Program-made: the position numbers and the translations under genes
NCBI RefSeq assembly: GCF_910592395.1
Contig: NC_088308.1
Span: 8,881,001-8,945,000 of the forward strand
Origin: Lineus longissimus
Taxonomy: Eukaryota > Nemertea > Pilidiophora > Heteronemertea > Lineidae
Length of the DNA: 64,000 bases
Reading direction: 5' to 3'
Notes under the pieces: generated by a model
Told to the model about the DNA's origin: nothing
Database searches by the model: none
What the model saw: the letters and a program-made list of their open reading frames with translations, nothing else
Part shown: one piece after another, positions 37,716 to 49,881 of the stretch
Numbering within the stretch: position 1 is the first letter of the stretch
How the letters are laid out: the number at the start of each line of letters is the position of its first letter

Positions 37716-37946
37716 AGGCCTTCTAAGCATGAATTGGAAGTTCCAGTTACTGATGAATGATGATGATGTTGATATTTGATATAGATAGCCAAAATAATTG
37801 CTGGTTAAAGGGGTTACACCATTCTTGTTCATTATAGTGCAGATATATGCATGCAAATTCGTGGAAACTTGGCATTTATATTTATAGGTAATTTGGACAA
37901 ATGATGATAACCTCTGCTGTTGAATACTGTTGCCCATTCCAACCAG
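37716..37946. promoter_or_regulatory. Immediate 5' flank of IDO
   Basis: The 230 bp between the foldback element and the IDO start codon. It is AT-rich, contains ATTTATATTTATAGG about 65 bp upstream of the ATG, and has in-frame stops just before the start. A promoter here is inferred from position only; an upstream non-coding exon cannot be excluded. Confidence 0.3.
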
Positions 37947-38579
37947 ATGAATCTCGAAGATTTTCATGTGTCCAGGGAATATGGATTCATGCTCAAAGAT
38001 CCCTTGGTGAGTAAAAAGGGATTTTTTTGTTCATTTTGTCTTCTTCTTCTCGTTCACTCTAGACAGTCAAGTCCGATCTTCTGTATTCTATGGTGTTTCG
38101 CAGCTGTTGGAGGTCTCCATAGAGCTGGTCTTGTAGGCTGGTACCTTCTGGCCAGATGTCTTTTCTCAGAGCTGCCAATCTCGCACATCTTGTCAGGATG
38201 TGTGCCACGGTCATCGGTTCCGTGGCACATGGGCACAAGTCGTTGTCTCCGGTTCATTTTGTTTTAAAGGGAGGAGACTAAAGGAAGGACACCAGGGGGT
38301 CAGATTACATGTAGTCATTGATAGGAGTCTCTCCTCTCTCACAGTACATCTTGGGGGCAGCGGTAGCGGAGTGGAAGAGAGTCGGCCTCATGATCAGGAG
38401 GTCGTGGGTTCGACTCCCAGCCGAGTCACTGCTTGGTTCCCCTACTGGTCGAGTTCAAGTGAGCACCTTCTGGTTACTCCTTGAAACCCCTGATTGATTT
38501 CTGTGGAGACCGGGGTAATAATATGATATCCAAAAGCGCCTTGAGCGAGAACTATAGTGTCACGGAATTGCGCTATATA

Positions 38580-38625
<46 letters not shown>

Positions 38626-41600
38626 CTGAACTATTCACACTGTGAGTTTCTGCCTTATGCATATAACCGGATTATTCAATTTGACAATCAGTTTTCCTGC
38701 ACATATATATTATACTCATTACACCAGAAGACGCCTTTTAGGATGCAGGGCAAAAAGTTGTGTAGACCGCAAAAGACACTCAAGAGTTAAATGCATAGAA
38801 CTTTTGAACTTTATTAATTTCACTGTTTGAATTCCTATATATATATGTTATGTAATGTTATGTTACACTTGTCCCTTTAATGGAACTTTTTAAATGTTTT
38901 CTCTAATTCAGGAAGTCCTCCCTCCCCCGTTCAACCAATGGACTGATCTGTGCGGAAGGCTATCCCCACTTATTGAAACTCATCAGTTTAGAAATGAAGT
39001 CAAAAAGGTGAGGGAGTAATCATTTCCGACTGCCGATGGACCAGTTTTTGGGTCACTGCAAGCTATGATGGCCTGAAATACCTTTCAGATGACATCATGG
39101 CGCAGTGGAGGTATAGAGCTGTGATTATTATCGCAGTGATTCAAATCCCTCATTTGCGTGGTTCTTAAAGGGAACTGGAACCGCCGAGCGATTTATTCAA
39201 CTTTTCGACTTTCACCGCCCGAGAAAGTCAATCTTCCAACTTCCTATTTGAGTTCAGATTTGTAGCTCCGCCCCCAGTGCCCGAGCATGCGCAGTTCAAT
39301 TTGTTATTATTGAGAATCATGTGAGAATCACGTGAGTCATGCGATCTTTCATTCATGAGTTTTTGTAGTAAATTCCATAGTAGTGACGTCACTCAATGAT
39401 TGACAGCTAGGCGCCATGTTTCATTCATGCCTCGTTCTGATCACCCGATACACGGGAAATGAAAACGAGGTCATACGAACTGGCTTGGCGGTTTCATTTC
39501 CCTTTAAGTGTGATATTCATGCCCTGTCTTTTTCAGCTCCCCCTTCTTGACCACCATCAGTTGACGCAACATCACCAGCTACGTCTTGCCCACTTGGTTC
39601 TCTGCATGATGTCATCTGGTTACATATGGCAAGAGGGCGACCGAGGTGTCACAAAAGTAGGTTAACTAGCAAATTTTTACAATTTTTGTGAACATAATTA
39701 TAAGCATCCTGAGATTCAGTGTTGTGTTTAACTCCTACTTCCTATTCGTAACTTAGTAAAATCCACTGTGTAGAGTCGCTGTTCCAATAGCATTCCGCGA
39801 AGTTACTATTTATAGCTCACAAGGTCATTTGAATAAGATATTGATGACGTTTTAGTCACGTGACAGTCGGACAGCGCCACTTATTTCTACGCATTTGAGC
39901 TTATTTCAAAGTCAATTATCTTTGACCCTGCATTGTTTTTAGCATGAATGATACCATGGCATAGAGTCAGAGAGAAAAATATTCAGAACAATTATGTAGT
40001 ATTTCCAACACTCGGACATGTGCCAGATTGAATCTAACTGCCCAAGTTAGAAAGCCTGAATCCACTACGAAACCGCATGTTTGTCCGACATTGCCTGTAA
40101 TTCAGCGATGGGGAAATAGAGGGCAGCAGCTGCAGTGACGTCATTATCGCGGAATGCTATTACTTGACACTCTTGACCTCTGGTGTGCAAGGTCAAATTT
40201 TACGGGGAGATAATAGGCATGAGATTCACGAACTGTTTTCTTTAAGCGCCACTAGAAAGGCATCTTAAAGGAAACCAATCAAATAACGCTAAAATATTGG
40301 ATGTTTTTTATGACACAGTAGAATTTCTCAGGCGGGATCAGCTTTCATTGATAAATCATGAAGTTTATCATCAGGGTAACATAACACAACATTTTGCCCA
40401 GGAATCAATGAACTGCATCAGCTTGAGCTTAGAGTGGTTACAGTAAGGCATGCGCAGCAATACCTCAACTGATGATATTTACTACAGCAAGCCTGTCCTA
40501 AGGAGTTGGTACTCAAAATAAGATCCCTTTAACCCTCCCTTCCCCCTTTTCATTCATTCCTATCTGCAAAATAGGTATAACGTGCTATAATAACAAATGT
40601 ACATGAATTCAATTAGAAATTGATTTCGACTCAGATGCTGCCATCGACTCTTGCCGTCCCGCTCCATGGCGTCTCACAGCGTCTCGGCATCAAACCAGTC
40701 ATATCACACCTCGACTGCGTCTTGGCTAACTGTAAGAGGATTGATCCACAGGGGTAAGTCCACATGGCCGAACTAAACTGCGAATTTTTTGTACCCCATG
40801 ATTATGTTAGTTCCCATTTCTCAGATATTTCTACCCGAGTTTCGCTATTGAGATGGCCACTTTGAATCCCTGAGAAAATTTGATTTGCGCAAGTAGGCCT
40901 TCTACTTCCTGGTTTCAAAGTAGGGGCTGTTTTCAAATCAGGTTCCTAATATATTTTATTTGGAACAAATTCCGTAGACAAATGAAGATAAAATGTGAAG
41001 CTGGCATTTAAACATTTTCAGGGATTTTTTTCACACTCTTCTCCTTTTCGATTTTCAGACCATTCTCCCTCGAGTAAGTATTACTTTTATCAAGAATCAA
41101 TAAAATTCTTGCTTTTATTTACAAAATTTGTTTTGGGGAAAAAGAAAATCTAATTGAAACAACAGCAACATGGTTATCAAATTGTTTGATTTTCAAAACG
41201 ATACCACATACCAAAAGTCGCAATTTCACGAAACTATGGAATATAATAGTGGCAAAGATTTCCAGGTTTTCAGTAGAGTAGAACCTCTCTATTAAGGACA
41301 CCCTTGAAACTGCATGGCAACTGCTGTCCTTGCTTAAGAGGTGACCTGATTACAAAGGTCAAATAAAAGAAAATAACAAACAAGGGACCAAAGCTTCATT
41401 AGGGACCTAATGCAGTGTTCTTACAGTGGTCTTCGCTAATGAACGTTTCAAACGATGGCCTTACCGGTAATTGAGAGGTGTCCTGATTACAGAGGTCAAA
41501 TTCAAAGAATAACCAATTTTGGACAAAATGCGATGTTTTTTTATACAGAGAGGTGTCCGCTAACTATAAATGTTTCATTTCCATTCAGGAATCTCCAGTG

Positions 41601-44600
41601 TCTGTTCCTACTCCCTGGGGGGCGTGCGTGCGAGTGGTTTTTCCTCGTCACAGCTCAAGTGGAGATGGCCAGTGTGCCGGGGTTGAGGGTAAGCTATACA
41701 ACCATTCTCCAAGCAGAGCGAAGTATACTCTCTCTGCCAACACAGACTTCCATTATACTATGAGGTTCTAGATGTGGCACAGGCACGAGACAGTGTCCAA
41801 ATCAAGACATCAGCAATCAATTGGTCCCCACAACTGACACAGAAAAAGACATTTGTGTCAATTTTCAGTTTTTGTACAAAAATAAATAAATATTTAACAG
41901 ATGTGGATTCAAGAAAAGGCTAGTGTGCCCCCCAGAAAATGTAGAAGTGATTTCCAAGCATTTCAGCAAATCCTAAGCACATCTGTCTTGGTGAGGCCTC
42001 TTAAAACTCCCTATAACATCTTATTCTTGTAAGGAGTCGTAATGGTCACTTCTGTGGAGTCTGCCACCCTAATGACCTTAATAGTTAATTGATTGAATAA
42101 CTGATAATTGATTGATGTATGAAAATACTCCACTCTGCAATAAAGGTTCTTAAGACAAACACAGCTTGTCATCACATCAATAAAGATTTTATTTCATCTT
42201 CCAGGCAGTGGTTGACGCAGTTCGTTGTGTTCTTGAAAGCGACAGCTCTGGTCTTATAAATGACCTTCACCTGATCTCAGAGTCTGTGCATGCCATGAAG
42301 CTAGCTGTGAAAAGAATGCATGGTAAGTCGATGTCATGTGGTGTCTGTACAGTTCACGCAGTAATGTTAAAGGTGTACGCAGTTTGTTATTACCGGTAGT
42401 CCAGGAAATAATGCAGTTATACACAATGCTGTAGTGTAGTTATAATGCATACAAATTTGCTGAAACTTGGTATTCATTGTATTTGTATATTTGTCTACAC
42501 AAATGCAATACTGACATTCTTATTTATTACATACTTATACAATTGGAAATTTTCAAATTCAGTTACAAATTCCAAATTATTAATGAACAGCATAGGCCTT
42601 ATTTTTAGTATCACTCTCATTTCCAAAAGATCTCTTGGAATTTTATGTAACCTACCTCAAATGAATCTTTACATCCTGTCCCACGGTTTTAATCCATTCA
42701 AAACTTCACTTGAGCATGACTGATCCCGAAAATAAGATGACAGCATGGAAACTCTACCACACTAACTCAAAGTCCCCACTCAGTTTACTTGGACAACCCC
42801 CCTTCTGCGGTGTCAAAGAGCTTTTAGGAGTGCTATATTACTATGCTGTTGGAGTCCATTCTGAAAAATCGGTCCCAGAGGCCACTGTTTCATGACCTTC
42901 TTTTGTCGTGTACATCCACGGACCTGTTATGTGGAAGATATTTTCAAATTTTATCAAACTCACACCAAAAGATTTCTTTCTAATTTTTCCAGAGGAGCTT
43001 CCCGCAGGTGTATTCTACAATGTGATGCGACCATTTCTCTCAGGGTATGTCAGTGTTGGGTTACAATTCCTCTGGAAATTTCGGTGACGAACAAACCCAG
43101 CTACAAGTTGTGACTGCATTTAATCAGAGTGCGGTTCTCTGGTTAATATACTGTGTCGACGTAATTAAGTGTAATTAATTAAATTGATGGGAGAAAGGGT
43201 GTCTTTTAACCCTAAAAAATCCTTTACTCGCGAGACAATATTTCAGCGGCCTATACAATCTAGTGTATTTGAATTTCAGATTTGGTGGTGATGGCTCTCC
43301 ACTCCCTAAAGGTGTCATCTATGAGGGCATCAGTGAGGAGCCCATAAAGCTGCCAGGGGGTAGCGCGGCCCAGAGCAGTCCAATCCAGTGTTTCGATGCA
43401 GCGTTAGGGATACGCCATGAGGAGGGGAAGCGGGCGTTTCTGTGTCAGATGCGGGACCACATGCCTCCAGCTCATAAGGCTTTCATCGAAGCTTTGGAGC
43501 AGGGACCATCAATCAAGAATTTTGGCGAGTATGATCAGTTTTGTTAACCGGGAGATCCATGCCGCCATTGTTAGAAAATAGGTGAAATTGAAAATCTTCT
43601 AATGTCAGTACTTTTGTGATTCCTCATCATGTCCCACAGCCCTGTGGAAATTGGGGCGACCCTGTGCTACAGAAGGTGGGGCACTACACTGTTGTCCTCA
43701 GCAAGGCAGATCAGGTCACAGGTCTTTTGTCAACACATGGTAAAAAAGCAAACACATTGACAACGGAAGAATTTCCATGCTATCAAGTGTGTCCAACCAT
43801 CCACTCTGTGGTGGAATTTCCATCATAGAGATTAGGTTGACGTTCTCAGCCCAATCGATGGCCGAGAGAAATGTTACACCCCATAAACTCCCCTCTCGAG
43901 ATCCTGGAGTAAAGTTCGGACATGGGTCCGCACAATGAGGTGCTACAGTTGTTCATAAAACAGCATTTTTCACATTGTAGTTCCATCACATGGGGTGATT
44001 TTGAATCTTTCTGGGGGGGGGGGGGGTCAGAGTTCCCCCACTGTTCCAAGTCACCCCATGTGACAGTACTGGTATATTTTTCTTCCAGCTGAACAAAGTC
44101 AAGACAGTGATCTCCAAAGAGCATACAACCAGACCATCCAATCTCTCAACGAATTCAGGGCCTATCACATAACAGTGGTTGCTAAGTACGCAGAATATTG
44201 GGTATTGTTTTAGACCAAGTAAAGACCTTTTCAGAAGTAAATGACCATGTCCTTTTTGGGAACGGTGCAAAAACTACCGGACCAATTTCTGTAAAGTTTG
44301 GTTTTTCCTAAATCTAATTTTGGAACCCAATACAATTTAGAAGTTTGCAAATTAAGTAAAAAATGTTCTCTAAAGAAATTCTTTTGAACAGTAACATGTA
44401 TTTTCATCTGATTTTCTTAATTTTCTCTATTTTCTAGGTACATCACTGCCATGGCACAGAAAAATGATCGAAATAAAAACGTCGAAAGTCTTGCAAAGCG
44501 AGGAACAGGAGGCCAAAGTAGGTGTTCTGACCATAAGAACATGACACAATTAGTAACTTTTAGCCATTTTCAGGCTAATTTGGTTGAGTATGTTCATCAA

Positions 44601-45235
44601 AATTTTATACCACCTCAATGAAATCAACGGAATCAGTTGTTCGTGTTGTTACAATGACTGCACAGGCCTTGAAAGGAGACTTACATAGCCTTGTGGTTAA
44701 CACTGCAGGCTACCATGCAGTAGGGCCTGGGTTCGATCTCAGGGAGAACCCAGGATTGGATTTCTGGATGAACTGGGGGTGGGTTTCAAGGAACTAAAAT
44801 TCCTGGCTCTTCATACACAACATATGAATATAGGGAGTCTGTTGGATGAGACTTAAAGCTGTAAGCCCTTGAACCTGAGTGTCTACGCCAGGCCCAGGGA
44901 AAGAAAAACACTGATGGGAAGGAGCCTATGGTGGACTCCATACTTCTGGCAAAAATCCAATAGGGTTACAATGCCAGTAATGATTGATTGATTGATTGAA
45001 AAGGTACAAAACTTTCTGCATCAGTTACAAAAATTTGTCAAAAGTCTGCTCTCTCTTTGCTCTTACCATCAAAAACACAGATAACTATTTTTCCTCTTTC
45101 ACAAAATTCCCCAGCGTAAACTTCCAATCTAATCAGCTTTGATGTCTGATTTCAGCTCTGATTCCATTCTTGAAAAGCATCCAAGGCACAACAAACGATG
45201 CTGCGATTAACATTGATAAGGAAGAATTGAGATAG
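37947..45235 (+). CDS. IDO: Indoleamine 2,3-dioxygenase (IDO), complete, 12 exons, 393 aa
   Basis: Haem enzyme that opens the indole ring of L-tryptophan to N-formylkynurenine, first step of the kynurenine pathway, cytosolic. Exons: 37947-38006, 38912-39007, 39537-39656, 40635-40753, 41059-41073, 41589-41688, 42205-42322, 42993-43044, 43280-43524, 44089-44185, 44438-44517, 45156-45235; all junctions are in phase and the length is close to the usual ~400. Family blocks: RLAHLVLCMMSSGYIWQEG (exon 3), WFFLVTAQVEMASVPGL (exon 6), VFYNVMRPFLSG (exon 8), GGSAAQSSPIQCFDAALGIR and MPPAHKAFIEALE (exon 9), RAYHITVVAKY (exon 10), RGTGGQTLIPFLKS (exons 11-12). The proximal haem ligand is His335. Active-site equivalents of human IDO1 F163, S167, F226, F227 and R231 are F154, T158, F217, Y218 and R222; Thr and Tyr are the IDO2-type choices. 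The start is the first ATG in frame, after upstream stops; N-terminus MNLEDFHVSREYGFML. The exon 9 donor is GC, not GT. Confidence 0.95.
38353..38626 (+). mobile_element. tRNA-headed SINE with (ATT)n tail, in IDO intron 1
   Basis: The tRNA-like head has an A box TAGCGGAGTGG (38364), a CAT anticodon-like loop in GGCCTCATGATC and a B box GGTTCGACTCC (38407). A body follows with CCTTGAGCGAGAACTATAG and CGCTATATAAAAGACTC, then an (ATT)n tail to 38626. It is inserted in the same orientation as IDO. The head resembles a methionine tRNA but lacks an intact acceptor stem, so it is not called as a tRNA gene. Confidence 0.85.
39165..39507. mobile_element. TTAA-flanked inverted-repeat MITE (piggyBac/Kolobok-like) in IDO intron 2
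   Basis: TTAA at 39165-39168 and 39504-39507 bracket inverted ends AGGGAACTGGAACCGCCGAG and, inverted, AGGGAAATGAAACCGCCAAG (17 of 20 match). TTAA duplication is typical of piggyBac and Kolobok elements. It has no coding capacity and ends only 30 bp before the acceptor of IDO exon 3. Confidence 0.75.
39786..40161. mobile_element. Short inverted-repeat element (MITE-like) in IDO intron 3
   Basis: AATAGCATTCCGCGA (39786-39800) is perfectly inverted at 40147-40161. About 345 bp of non-coding sequence lies between. No target duplication is certain. Confidence 0.55.
44681..45000 (+). mobile_element. Second SINE family, copy 1, in IDO intron 11
   Basis: The tRNA-like head has ATAGCCTTGTGGTTAACACT and the B box GGTTCGATCTC (44730). 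The body includes AATTCCTGGCTCTTCA and CAGGCCCAGGGAAAG, and the end is a GATT/TGAT simple repeat. The copy at 60.05 kb shares head, AATTCCTGGCTCTTCA and the region after it, which confirms a dispersed family. Confidence 0.8.
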
Positions 45236-45502
45236 AAAAAGCAGCAGAACAAAATGTTTACAGGAGTTCGCATTTTATGCAAGCCGTCCGGTTGTGAACA
45301 ATTTCTCAGTGTTGTCGTCAAGGTCAGCAGGGTAAAGAACATCGACTGATGTCAAAATGAATGTCCAAAAGACGTCACTGTACCGCCTTTATACTTGTAT
45401 TCAAGTGTATGATGAAGAATATTTTACTAGGGTGTAGTTAAACTAGGATACTCAGCACTTTTACTGGACATACAATACTCAAGATGAATATGTAATGATT
45501 TT
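45236..45502. other. 3' flank of IDO
   Basis: Holds the IDO 3' UTR by position. I see no canonical AATAAA within about 200 bp of the stop, so the polyadenylation site is unassigned. No other feature. Confidence 0.4.
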
Positions 45503-47195
45503 TAGCTCAGCTGACTAAGTCAGCCGAGCTTGTCAAATAAGTTGTTCAGTGGCGTCCGTCTGTCCATCCATCCATCCATCCATCCATCCATCCATCCATC
45601 CGTCCGTTAAACCCATGGTGCACATTTTGTAACCGTAAGACCTAGAGACTTCAATTTTGCATTTCTGGATACTTCTGGTCAAACTCTACTTTCAAAACAA
45701 AATTTGTCGCCATTCGACCTACTTCCTGCGAGCGAGAGTGCATGAAGGAAACTGGCCTATATCGGCCTAGGAGCAGCAGAATTAGTCGAAATATGCTCTA
45801 ATATTAAGATAAAATTCTTGAAAATCTATTTTATTGAGAAAAAGTTCAAAAGTTTAACAGGAGAGGGCGCTACCTGCCTTTTAATTATTTCTGCCGATTC
45901 AAATTCCCGCCCGATGACGTCAGCCATCAATGAAGTCTCCTATTTGCCAGTTCTCAAAACATGGCAGCTACACAACAAAAGCAGTAGCTCCAGGAATAAA
46001 TCACTGTTCACTTCAGCTTCGTAATCGATTGTACCCCCACTTTATTGTGTTTTGTGTGGTGTTCCTATTCAATCAACGATGTAAGGCCTTATTATGTTGG
46101 TTTTAATTGAGAAGGTGCATTATAAGCGGCGTACGAAATACCGAAGCGGAGACAAAATGGTGGCATGTTGTTTACGCTATGTGCAATAATCTTGGAGCTC
46201 AATGACACTCAAGTACCCAATTTTCTGCTTAAAAAGTAGTCTGGTAGGCGATATTATCACTAGTTCGTTTCAGTGGTAGTCATAAGGTCTTTAGGGACTA
46301 AATTCAGAAATTAGTTCTTGAATATTTGGCGACATTTCTGTGAAAACGATATCGGAAGTGCATGCTCTGTTCGCGATGACATCGCCGATGTATTTTGAAG
46401 TGGAGAATTCCCACAGTATGTGCAGTGAATCGGCATGATTCTGTTCGCCTATTATGTTTTAGTTCTACGATTCTTTCATGAGTAAAAAGTAGACATTCTA
46501 AGCAATACAATAATGTCACTCCCATAAAAATTGATTGGAAATTGAGGGAGCTACGGCATTCTCTTCGGCAACTGGCAGCGCTGAAAAAATACATTGCATA
46601 CTGTACAATACCAAATGGCACATTTTAAAAAGCGCTCATTGGACAACGTAGGGAATCACCAGAAATGACGTCATCGCTGGTCTAAATAGAAAACTACGGT
46701 GGCGCAGTAGAGCACAAGAAAAGGTTTAGCATTAACTTCGTCATGCAAGCTTCAGCAACAAAACGATTTCTCATGAATGATTTATTTGATCATCATCAGC
46801 TTGTTTCCCCTGATTGATAAAAAAATTATTTACAATTTCCATCAAAGTTTTCTATTTTGTGTATAGTCAACTGGCAAGGAGCCAAGCAGTTTTGAATATT
46901 CGCGGGAAAATACTTCGTACTTGTAAACGAGGCTATGACAATGAGTATCCTCATTCATGGCATAAACTTCATGTTTCGGTAAATATTTTCATACGATGAT
47001 TTCACCCGAATTATGGTCAGGATTGAGGAATGAATAGTGGCATAATTATGTCAACCAAAAACATTGGTACCGTAGTGATCTCAAAAGGATATCAAATACC
47101 ATGGAGCATGCCATTTTCATGCATAATGAACTAAACACCGGGAAGATATTAATGATATTAACTCAGCTGAGCGCCAGGCCCTTGGGCCTCTTGTT
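45503..47195 (+). mobile_element. Hairpin-ended interspersed element, copy B (plus orientation)
   Basis: Begins TTTTTAGCTCAGCTGACTAA with a hairpin (AGCTC..GCTGAC / GTCAGC..GAGCT). Then come GTGGCGTCCGTC, a (CCAT)n microsatellite and CGTCCGTTAA, the same order as copy A at 13.1-14.2 kb read on its own strand. It ends near 47195 with CTCAGCTGAGCG and a GGCCCTTGGGCC hairpin followed by TCTTGTTT. About 1.7 kb, non-coding, with an interior unlike copy A's. No target duplication is certain. Confidence 0.7.
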
Positions 47196-47198
47196 TCC

Positions 47199-49881
47199 AT
47201 TTGTTTTGTGTAGTCATCCTCGGCCTCCACATCAGAGTTCATTGGGTTAAAAGACTTGTTTAAAGTCATCAAAATCGAAATTTAGTCGTCACGAAGGAAA
47301 TAACTAGACCCGATTTAACACATTTCCTGAAGATTTCAAGACATTTCGGTGTAAGATAAGGGAGTTGCTGCCCAAGATCACAAGCGTCCAGTAACTTGGG
47401 AAGCCCTATCATTTTCTCAAAGTCAAAACCAAGATGGCCACCAGCTGGGCTGGTGGGCACTTGAATATTTTAGACGACAACGATGTCCTCTTAACAGATG
47501 AATGTCATGAAATATTCTGGAAATGGACAAATTTGCCTGCCACTTTCATTTATGACCATTAGATACTATTTTGATGGCTTTAAACCTGGTGGACACAGGC
47601 AAACCCTTGTGGACGTTGGTTAGGATGACCCCTTTTGTTAATTCTTTAGGATCTCTGTCGTTTATAAACTACATGTAACACTTAGTCTATTAATTTTTGT
47701 GATATTAACATACTGTGTCAACATGTTTAAGCTGCTTGAGGTACGTCTCTTACACATAGGCCTATTTCAGGTAAAATAGGACTGTTGAAAAGGCACCTCA
47801 GCACAGTATGTGTACATGTATGCGCTTTATTTACTTACTAGTTTTGTGCACCCATCTTCGTAAATCAAAGACTTTTGGTGAAATATATCCATTATTGTAA
47901 ATAAAATGATTTTCTGATAGAAACATGACTTATATTTTTTGAAATTTCCTTCCACTGCACACGAAAACTGTTCAAAATTCAATGCAGCATATGCAGATGG
48001 GCCCTTCAAAGAACCGTCCCCTATTTGCAATCATCCAGTACATGCGAGGCCGCTACATTGTACCCGTTCTTCAATCGAAACAAGGAAGTCGGTGCATCTG
48101 GTCCATTCTGTTTGATAGCATATGTACAAAAATTTCTGGGGAGGCAACTTCTGCAGCCCCTCTCAGCCATTCAGATCTCAGATTCTATGGTGCTCTCACC
48201 CAAAAACCTGCCTATGTCCTGTTCCCCCCGTCGGCATCCTGTTTCAAAAAGGGCCTACAACATGAGGGAGTAAGTATGTATCGAGTGAAATGGCCCGATA
48301 TTGTCAGGATGCCCTGTCAGATACCTTGAGGGCCGTGTGTACGTCCTTGATTTCCTTGGGGAAGGGGGTCATTGATATGAGTTCAAAACTGGTGTTGAAT
48401 CCCCGAAAAAATTAAAAGGGGGTACTTTTTCAGAATTACTTTCGTCTTTTCAAAGAGGTACATTTTCATTCAACAGAGCGACTAGTTGAACCGACATCAT
48501 CTGGTTGTGACTTTGTCCTCAAATGACCGACATTATCACACCATGAAAACTGTTTCCATGTTCACTGCTGCAATGGCTGGGATGTGTTGTTGTCTTTCCA
48601 TTCCAGCATTGGTCAGCTAAGACCTATTGTTGTTGAAGGAACAGAAGTACAATCTCGGCCCAAGGAAAACAGAGTTTTGTGGAATGTTTAACGAGGGACA
48701 AGGGGCCTTAGAGGTATGGAGATTATGTGTCATGAGTCTAAGAGTTTGGTTCATTTTCTCAGCCTAAGAAAATGCACTTTTGTGGAATGTTTGAATGGAA
48801 GGGACAAGGCCATTAAAGTTATACAGGTCATGTGTCATGTCTCTAGGGCAGACAGTCATTATTTCACCCTGTGAACAATACATGCTTGCCAACACTGCTA
48901 TTTTTCAGGCTGTTACATGCTAATCAAAACAAGGGGTTGTTCAGGTTGTTCCAATTACCAGGACATCCTGTCCTCAGCTTGAGTGAGGACATCCTGTACT
49001 AAACTTGAGTGAGGACATGGCGCATTGCATGACCCCACACGACTCCCTTGAAAACTTGGAGTGGTCACTTGTGGGGAAGCGTTGAGTTCCTTATAGAACA
49101 CACAATTTGAGGTTGGGTAGGTAGCCTTGCCTCTGGGATAATGCACCCACAGGTCTTTAGTCCAAAGGACTATTCGTCTCTGAAAACCAGGAAATTTGTC
49201 TCCAGACAACCTTTGAGATTGTGTAGGCTCCCTCTCAGACAATTCATCTGCTGGTAATTAGTTTCAAGGACTACTCACCCTTGGAAACTGGGAAAATTTG
49301 TCCCCAGATAACCCCACAGGACAATCTGTGCCCCAGAGTTGTTTTCCTTCTTCTTTAGGTTATAGTCGCCATGTCTTCTCATGAAGATATCACATGAATA
49401 CTTTATTACTCTGACCAAATGAGTAAAGAATAACCAATATATCTCATGAAGATATCCTATGAATCCTTTATTACGCTGACCAAATGAGTAAAGAATAACC
49501 AAATAGCTGACTCTCTTTACACCAAACTTTGTTGTAAACTCTCTTATACAGCTCTCTCACCATGAAGTTAGATTCTAGTAGCTTTGTTGAAAAACTCCCT
49601 ATTTAAAAGGGTTTCCTTACCAAACTCCATTCCTTCTCATTGGGAATGCATGGAAAAGAAATACACACAGCAAACAAAGAGTCATTTTTAGGAAAACCTT
49701 CCTATCTGGATAGACTGTACATTCCTTCTTTACACTCTCAATGACAAAAGCATTCTCAACAGATAAAACTCATCCCTCACCATGAAAATCTTATGTTATT
49801 TTCACTAGAGGAATATTCCTTTCAGAGAAAAGTGGTCACTTGTACACAACAAAGTCTACATGTCATGTAGCTGTTTCAACA
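47199..49881. other. Intergenic region between IDO and the 3' end of PPAN
   Basis: I see no gene. It contains a short direct repeat of GAGGACATCCTGT at 48959-49010 and a ~66-bp tandem duplication at 49377-49502 (CTCATGAAGATATC and CCAAATGAGTAAAGAATAACC twice). Overlapping open frames of 67-115 codons at 47.8-48.3 kb have no recognisable family and no consistent splice context. Confidence 0.5.

Noticed and set aside
37901-37946. IDO start at ATGATG, 37901
   Set aside because: That frame does not read the conserved N-terminal block (HVSREYGFML), and the correct frame has stops there. The first in-frame ATG is 37947.
38353-38430. tRNA-Met gene
   Set aside because: A and B boxes are present, but the acceptor stem does not close and a SINE body with an (ATT)n tail follows.
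41270-41580. Degenerate GAGGTG(A/T)CCTGATTACA repeats in IDO intron 5 as a defined transposon
   Set aside because: It resembles decayed hAT- or Tigger-type sequence (CCTCTCTATTAAGGACAC) but I could not find matching ends.
47982-48329. 115-codon plus-strand frame between IDO and PPAN as a gene
   Set aside because: No recognised family, an overlapping frame of similar length on the same strand, and no supporting splice sites or neighbours.
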